This document shows, piece after piece, positions 60,201 through 64,000 of a stretch of 64,000 bases of DNA. A model generated the notes under the pieces. That model did no database searches and had not been told where the DNA came from. It saw only the letters and a list, made by a program, of their open reading frames with translations. Position numbers and translations under genes: made by a program. Position 1 is the stretch's first letter. Every line of letters begins with the position of its first letter. This DNA comes from Rachycentron canadum. Taxonomy: Eukaryota; Chordata; Actinopteri; Carangiformes; Rachycentridae. Location: NCBI GenBank assembly GCA_038496675.1, contig CM076654.1, positions 8,414,347 through 8,478,346 on the forward strand, in the 5' to 3' direction.

Positions 60201-63059
60201 GCTGCTGAGCAACTGGAGAACCACACAGAGATGCAGTATGTCAGCACACTCTCAATGGAGTTGCATTAGTAAGTCATCGGCAGCTTTTGCTGCAGGTTGT
60301 TTTTACCCAGGAACCTAAAAATAGTGTTGATGTATGTTGGATAAGGGTCTGCACTATTCTTCTGGAAGTCTATTATGAGTTGTTTTATTTTTGAGGAGAC
60401 CAAGACACCACACCCTTTGAACACCATGCTGCCAGTCTTTGGACTTTATCCTTGTAGGCTGTCTCGTCTCCTCCTGAGATAACTGCGAACTTTATGATGC
60501 TGTTGGTGGATGAGTGGTGGCATAGAGAGAGGGGCTCAGCCCTGTGGGGAACTGGTGCTGAGTGTAATGGTGGATGACATGTGGGGGTATAGTCTAACAG
60601 TCTGGGGGCAGTTACTCCTAAGTTAGTAATGGAACTATAAACGCAGGACAAACTGAACATAAACGGCAAATAGGTTGATTGCTTTCATAAATGAAATTGT
60701 ACACAATGAAAATATGTTAAACGCTGTCAAACTAAAAGCTAAAAGACATCCACAATGACATCCTGGATAAAAAAAAAACAGTTTTGTGCCAGTGCCATCA
60801 CTGTGTTATATATTGTGGCTATATATTTTGTACTCTGTGACGTGAAGACATCAGGTTTTGTGTCAGTCTTTCATACCAAGCAACGTACATCTCTGTATCA
60901 CTTTGAAAAAAAGATTTTTCTTTTGTGTGACACTCATGATTTCTAGTGTTTGCCTTTGGGGTTGTGCTAGGGATTTGATTTTCTTGTTTGGTAATGTCAT
61001 TTATGAATGTGAGTAAAAGCTGTCAAACTAAATGCACTGTGGTGACAAAATAAGAAAATAAGATCACCAAGCAAAGAGGGATCCACAAGTGTTGGATAAA
61101 CGATTTAAATGCGTCTGAACAGGTTTTCTGGAGAGGTGTGAGGTGACGCTAAATGGAGTCTATTTTCAGAATCAGTTTGTTTGGCGGGAAGAAGGGACCA
61201 AATGAGACCAGCAGGACACCCAGCTGGTGGATTGCTGTTGTGTTTCCGTTGTGCTCCCCTCTTCAGTGGACAGATATAGTGTGCTTTTCATCTGATTCTG
61301 TCCATTTTTTGCCACACGGTATAGATCCAAATGGCAGAATTTCCCCTGAGCCTCAGGCACACACATACACACTATAAATTACCTGACAAAATGCAGCAGC
61401 ATGTCTTCTACACCCCTTTCCTATATGGCGTGTGGTGTAACCATAGTAACTCACAGTGCTGCAAGATCCTGTTGGTGCTTCATTGATAGGTTTTGTGTTG
61501 AAGGTCAATCAGGGCAGGAATAGGCAGATTTAGATGTGACTGACTGGAAGACAGACAAACGTGGCATCAGTGATCCAGCTGGAGTTTCTATCAGATGATT
61601 CACTTCTCTGTCTGTCAGTCTGCATCAGAGCGGCTTTCTAACTGGCTTTGAAGAATTCAACATGTTGCTGTAGTGTTTCTGCAATCATCACATATCTGTT
61701 GACATGGACTTGACAGATGGAAACATCAGTTGTGTTAAATTCCACTGTTTCTGTTTCAGATTTTGAAAATGTCTTTGCCCTTACATTCATTACATGCATT
61801 GCTTGCATTGAAGCTGGGACCTCATGCAACATTTTTGTGTTCTTATCCTAAACCTCTCTGATTTTGCTTGTATGAGATATCCAAGGTTGCCATAAATGAC
61901 TAAGCAACATTCATGAGAATTCATAATTGAGACTCCTGAAAATCCTATATCTGCATATATTCCTATATACTATAGTATATCAGTAGCTTGTTACCCTCTG
62001 TTTATGAGGAAGTTTCAGTACAAGACTGCACACACAACTTAGCAGTAGTACAAGAGGAGCAGAAACAGAAATATTAGTAGCACAGCTGTCATCAGAGCGG
62101 CAATGTACTATGGCAAATACTGTTTAAAGCAAGGGTGACTTAACAAAGCGTTAAAAGCCAAACTATGTCCTTATAAATTAAAGCAGTCCATGACTAATAT
62201 GAGCAAAGGTCAAGAGGGATGTGACAGTCAGAGAGTTATTAGATGGGATGATATTATAGCCCACGGTAGGTGATGTTACGCTGTCTGTGCAAGTGCTGCT
62301 GGACAGAAACCCTGAGGCTGCTGTTGGTGGGAGAACATTTTCCTAATGACTGTGAAATAAATAACATTAAATCAAAAATAACACATACATGTTGAAATAT
62401 GCCAATTAAATCTAAAATAAAAAAAAAACAACAAGCAACGATGAAGATGGTCAATTGGTGTCATGTTTAAACTCCAAATTAACTATAGACTTTAAATCAT
62501 TATTCATGATTTTAGGTGCAAACTATTTGCACATGACTCATCAGTAACACTCGAGAACTGTGTTTGTACTGAAGAGGAAATTTAATTTGGACTTAATTCA
62601 AATTAAAAGACTTGAGGGATCTTCAGATCCTCACTCCAGATGAAATTTTAGAGTTTATGCAGGAAGACCATTATGATTAATTATATAACAAATTATATCC
62701 TGATCAAAATTATTCGGACCTTCCAGTGTTTATTTATTATTGGGTTTTTTTTTTTGTTTGTTTTTTTTTAATAGATAAGCACTTTAATATTTACAATAAT
62801 GTTTATTGCTCACATGAATCCACAACTCATTCTCACCTTATTACTTTTCAACTTTATCTGATTGGTGATCAGGATGGGAGCTTCAGACAACATCTACAAA
62901 GGGCGAAGTACGTTCATGGAAGAGCTGAGCGAAGCCTCTGAGATCATCTTCCGTGCAACTGACCATTCATTGGTCATCCTTGATGAACTGGGACGGGGCA
63001 CGAGCACCCATGATGGGATCGCCATTGCCTATGCCACCCTGGAGTACTTCATCAGATTT
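36000..63059 (+). CDS. msh3: DNA mismatch repair protein Msh3 (MutS-beta subunit), 21 exons, 3' end outside window
   Basis: Partner of Msh2 in MutS-beta, which binds insertion/deletion loops in the nucleus. Exons: 36000-36143, 36222-36348, 36606-36928, 37805-38005, 38438-38554, 38646-38763, 38863-39002, 39838-40004, 44071-44180, 44332-44446, 45123-45207, 46895-47004, 48652-48784, 50250-50437, 51465-51633, 51866-51930, 53524-53640, 53920-54027, 55042-55156, 55547-55704, 62873-63059. Phases join to 999 codons. N-terminal QISRYF is a PIP-box-like motif, followed by an acidic linker and the TYTPLEQQ entry. The mismatch-binding domain has CGYKYRFFGEDAE (Tyr-Lys as in MSH3). Core helices include LPDLERGICSIYHKK. 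ATPase: Walker A GPNMGGKS (895-902), STFMEEL (949-955), Walker B LVILDE (970-975) and signature GRGTSTHDG. The last roughly 110 residues (TLFVTHY to the end) lie beyond 64000. Confidence 0.97.
36060..36077 (+). repeat. (AGC)6 coding triplet repeat in msh3 exon 1
   Basis: Six AGC codons in a row encode the serine tract RLSSSSSSK just after the PIP-like motif. Perfect trinucleotide purity makes length variation likely. Confidence 0.95.
40066..40113. repeat. (GT)n microsatellite
   Basis: About 48 bp of uninterrupted TG dinucleotide in msh3 intron 8. Confidence 0.97.
43623..43672. repeat. (GT)n microsatellite with one CA interruption
   Basis: TG run of about 38 bp, a CA interruption, then six more TG units, in msh3 intron 8. 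Confidence 0.95.
47005..48651 (+). other. msh3: msh3 intron 12 (1.6 kb)
   Basis: AT-rich with no second gene. The donor is CA|GTGAGT and the acceptor ACCCACAG. Confidence 0.65.
49136..49340. repeat. Paired opposed microsatellites (GT)n and (CA)n
   Basis: A GT run (49136-49183) and a CA run (49292-49340) lie about 110 bp apart in msh3 intron 13. They are complementary in sequence and could pair as a long stem in the transcript. Confidence 0.9.
50585..50830 (+). repeat. Common fish interspersed repeat
   Basis: Starts CATCCATCCATTATCTATAC, continues GGAGCCTGTCCCAGCTGACG, GGACAGGTCGCCAGTCC and CAACCATTCACACTCATG, and ends AGGACATGCAAACTCCAAG. It is a high-copy teleost retroelement-type repeat in msh3 intron 14. 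Its family name is not asserted. Confidence 0.8.
51935..51982. repeat. (CA)n microsatellite beginning 5 nt after a splice donor
   Basis: About 48 bp of CA. The preceding exon 16 donor is AG|GTCTCACA, so the repeat abuts the 5' splice site. Confidence 0.96.
52110..52660 (+). repeat. Worn interspersed repeat in msh3 intron 16
   Basis: Contains the recognisable fish-repeat phrases CCAAAGCAACTTACAAGTGA (52147 on) and GGCAGCCAGCGGAGTGACGT (52558 on), followed by CAGATGTGCCGCTG. These occur together in long dispersed teleost elements. ORFs over it are noise. Confidence 0.6.
53837..53917. repeat. (CT)n-rich tract forming the exon 18 polypyrimidine stretch
   Basis: Interrupted CT microsatellite of about 80 bp running directly into the acceptor CTCTGTAG of msh3 exon 18. 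Confidence 0.93.
54202..54265. repeat. (CA)n microsatellite
   Basis: About 64 bp of CA in msh3 intron 18. Confidence 0.97.
55159..55183. repeat. (AC)n microsatellite at the exon 19 donor
   Basis: AC run starting 2 nt into the intron (CAG|GTACACAC). Confidence 0.95.
58776..58823. repeat. 48-nt near-perfect inverted repeat (hairpin)
   Basis: Arms CAATTCCCACCACTGTGTC (58776-58794) and GACACAGCGGTGGGAATTG (58805-58823) are complementary over 19 bp except one position, with a 10-nt loop. See findings. Confidence 0.85.
59940..60640 (-). mobile_element. LINE (non-LTR retrotransposon) 3'-part relic, antisense to msh3
   Basis: On the minus strand, about 60510-60440 gives IKFAVISGGDETAYKDKVQR, the decayed equivalent of the segment following the FADDT box of L2/Rex-type reverse transcriptases. 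About 60190-60000 gives RALQRGINTTQKIIGCSLPS, then LKDPPALN and NSFYPGV, matching the usual ORF2 C-terminal tail. Frames are broken and most of the element is missing. Confidence 0.8.
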
Positions 63060-63435
63060 GTAAGTGTGTGTTTGTTTGTTTGTGTGTGTGAGTAAATGAA
63101 CACTGTGCTGTGACATGGGAGTAAAATGAATTTAAATATTTAAAGAGGGAAAGTGAAAGAGATGAGAAATGAGAGGGAAGGCTCTGATGGCACATTTGGG
63201 ACATGTAACTGTTTGTTTAGCTGCTGAATTACCAAATGCTTATCAAACACACACATATTCAGCTTGTTGCTAAATCCACAAGCATTGAAGAATCTTGACG
63301 CCAGCCCAATTAGCCATCAAATTAATGGCTTTCAGTGAAGAGGTGTGTGTGCACACGTGTATTTTTGTCTGTGCATGCAAGTTATTGATTCTATGTGCTC
63401 TGCAGGCTGCCGTAATTGTTTCTTTTGCAGAAAGG

Positions 63436-63459
63436 GAGAGAGAGAGAGAGAGAGAGAGT
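63436..63459. repeat. (GA)n microsatellite
   Basis: Short AG run in msh3 intron 21. Confidence 0.9.
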
Positions 63460-63947
63460 GAGGAGCCACCAGAGACGCTTCAGCAGCAGAGTAGCTCGGA
63501 AAAATTGAGCAGAATTGCGGAGAAGTTTGATCTATAGTATTAATATGCTATCACAGAGCAGGATGTGTTGGGAAAAGGAGAGATAGGAAGAGATAACCAG
63601 TGGTTGAAGGGATGTATATTGTACTGCAACAGGCCTCATTTCACCCTCATGAAACACCCACATAATCACGGCTGATGACAAGCTGTCCAGTGTCCACATT
63701 TGCACTCATAAGGGATCAAATGTGTCCATCTGCGTTGCCACCATTTCGTAATAACATATTTCCTCTTCAGTCCCATCAGTTGTTGTAATAATGATGTGTA
63801 TTGAAAGCAGAAAGGTGCTATTATAGCCAAAGGGAGAACAAGAACCGCTTAGAGGCTCATGGCTCACTTAAGAGAAGACGCAGAGCTGGAGATATACTGG
63901 GCTTTTCAACTTGGAGTACTTGGAATCAGTGTATTCCTGTGAGAGAG

Positions 63948-63949
<2 letters not shown>

Positions 63950-64000
<51 letters not shown>
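63950..64000. repeat. (GT)n microsatellite cut by the window edge
   Basis: GT run of at least 51 bp reaching the last base of the window, in msh3 intron 21. Confidence 0.95.

Larger units (their letters stand above)
55705..62872 (+). other. msh3: msh3 intron 20 (7.2 kb)
   Basis: The largest intron here, separating Walker A from Walker B exons. It holds a LINE relic on the opposite strand (about 59940-60640), a 48-nt near-perfect hairpin (58776-58823) and a second hairpin (59832-59861). No independent gene is supported. Confidence 0.75.

Noticed and set aside
1..64000. tRNA, rRNA, CRISPR array, phage or bacterial operon
   Set aside because: No cloverleaf, rRNA block or regularly spaced direct repeats with unique spacers were seen; the content is vertebrate throughout.

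Overview
The window looks like nuclear DNA of a bony fish, probably a percomorph teleost. The genes are multi-exon with GT-AG introns, many of them short. The proteins are vertebrate (DUSP2, IZUMO1, MYORG, Ly6/uPAR, MSH3). Long CA/GT microsatellites are frequent, and there are fish-type interspersed repeats (Tc1 element, LINE relics, a SINE-like tail ending in a T/A-rich ATAAAATTGAA motif). No prokaryotic, viral or CRISPR features are seen.

Layout. (1) 1-541, minus: first exon of a dual-specificity MAP-kinase phosphatase, best match DUSP2. Immediate-early-type promoter elements (two CArG boxes, an ETS site, a palindromic CRE) lie at 789-928. (2) 4162-7555, minus: a complete nine-exon izumo1, the sperm membrane protein of gamete adhesion, 333 residues, including a 21-nt microexon. 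(3) 8990-15027, plus: myorg, a GH31-family type II membrane glycosidase, 693 residues, head to head with izumo1; its 3' UTR may run to 17.5 kb. (4) 17.59-35.47 kb, minus: a Ly6/uPAR (three-finger domain) cluster. It holds one decayed relic, three ordinary three-exon single-domain genes (22.6, 30.6 and 34.4 kb) and, at 25.3-29.1 kb, an unusual locus. That locus has one signal-peptide exon followed by four consecutive LU-domain exon pairs, of which only the last encodes a GPI-type tail. A nearly exact 487-bp tandem duplication adds exactly one LU-domain equivalent to it. (5) 36000-64000, plus: msh3, the MutS-beta mismatch repair subunit. Twenty-one exons (999 codons) are present, through Walker A and Walker B; the C-terminal exons lie beyond the window.

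How they relate. dusp2, myorg and msh3 are ordinary single-copy genes with unrelated roles. The biologically suggestive part is izumo1 lying about 15 kb from an expanding Ly6 family, because fish gamete fusion pairs sperm Izumo1-containing complexes with an egg Ly6 protein (Bouncer). Whether any of these Ly6 genes is gametic cannot be read from the sequence. The Ly6 cluster is evolving quickly: tandem duplications of coding units, copied 3' flanks without exons, a pseudogene, and a Tc1 insertion in an intron.

Exon boundaries were set by eye from splice sites, reading phase and family knowledge. All chosen boundaries keep a continuous reading frame.
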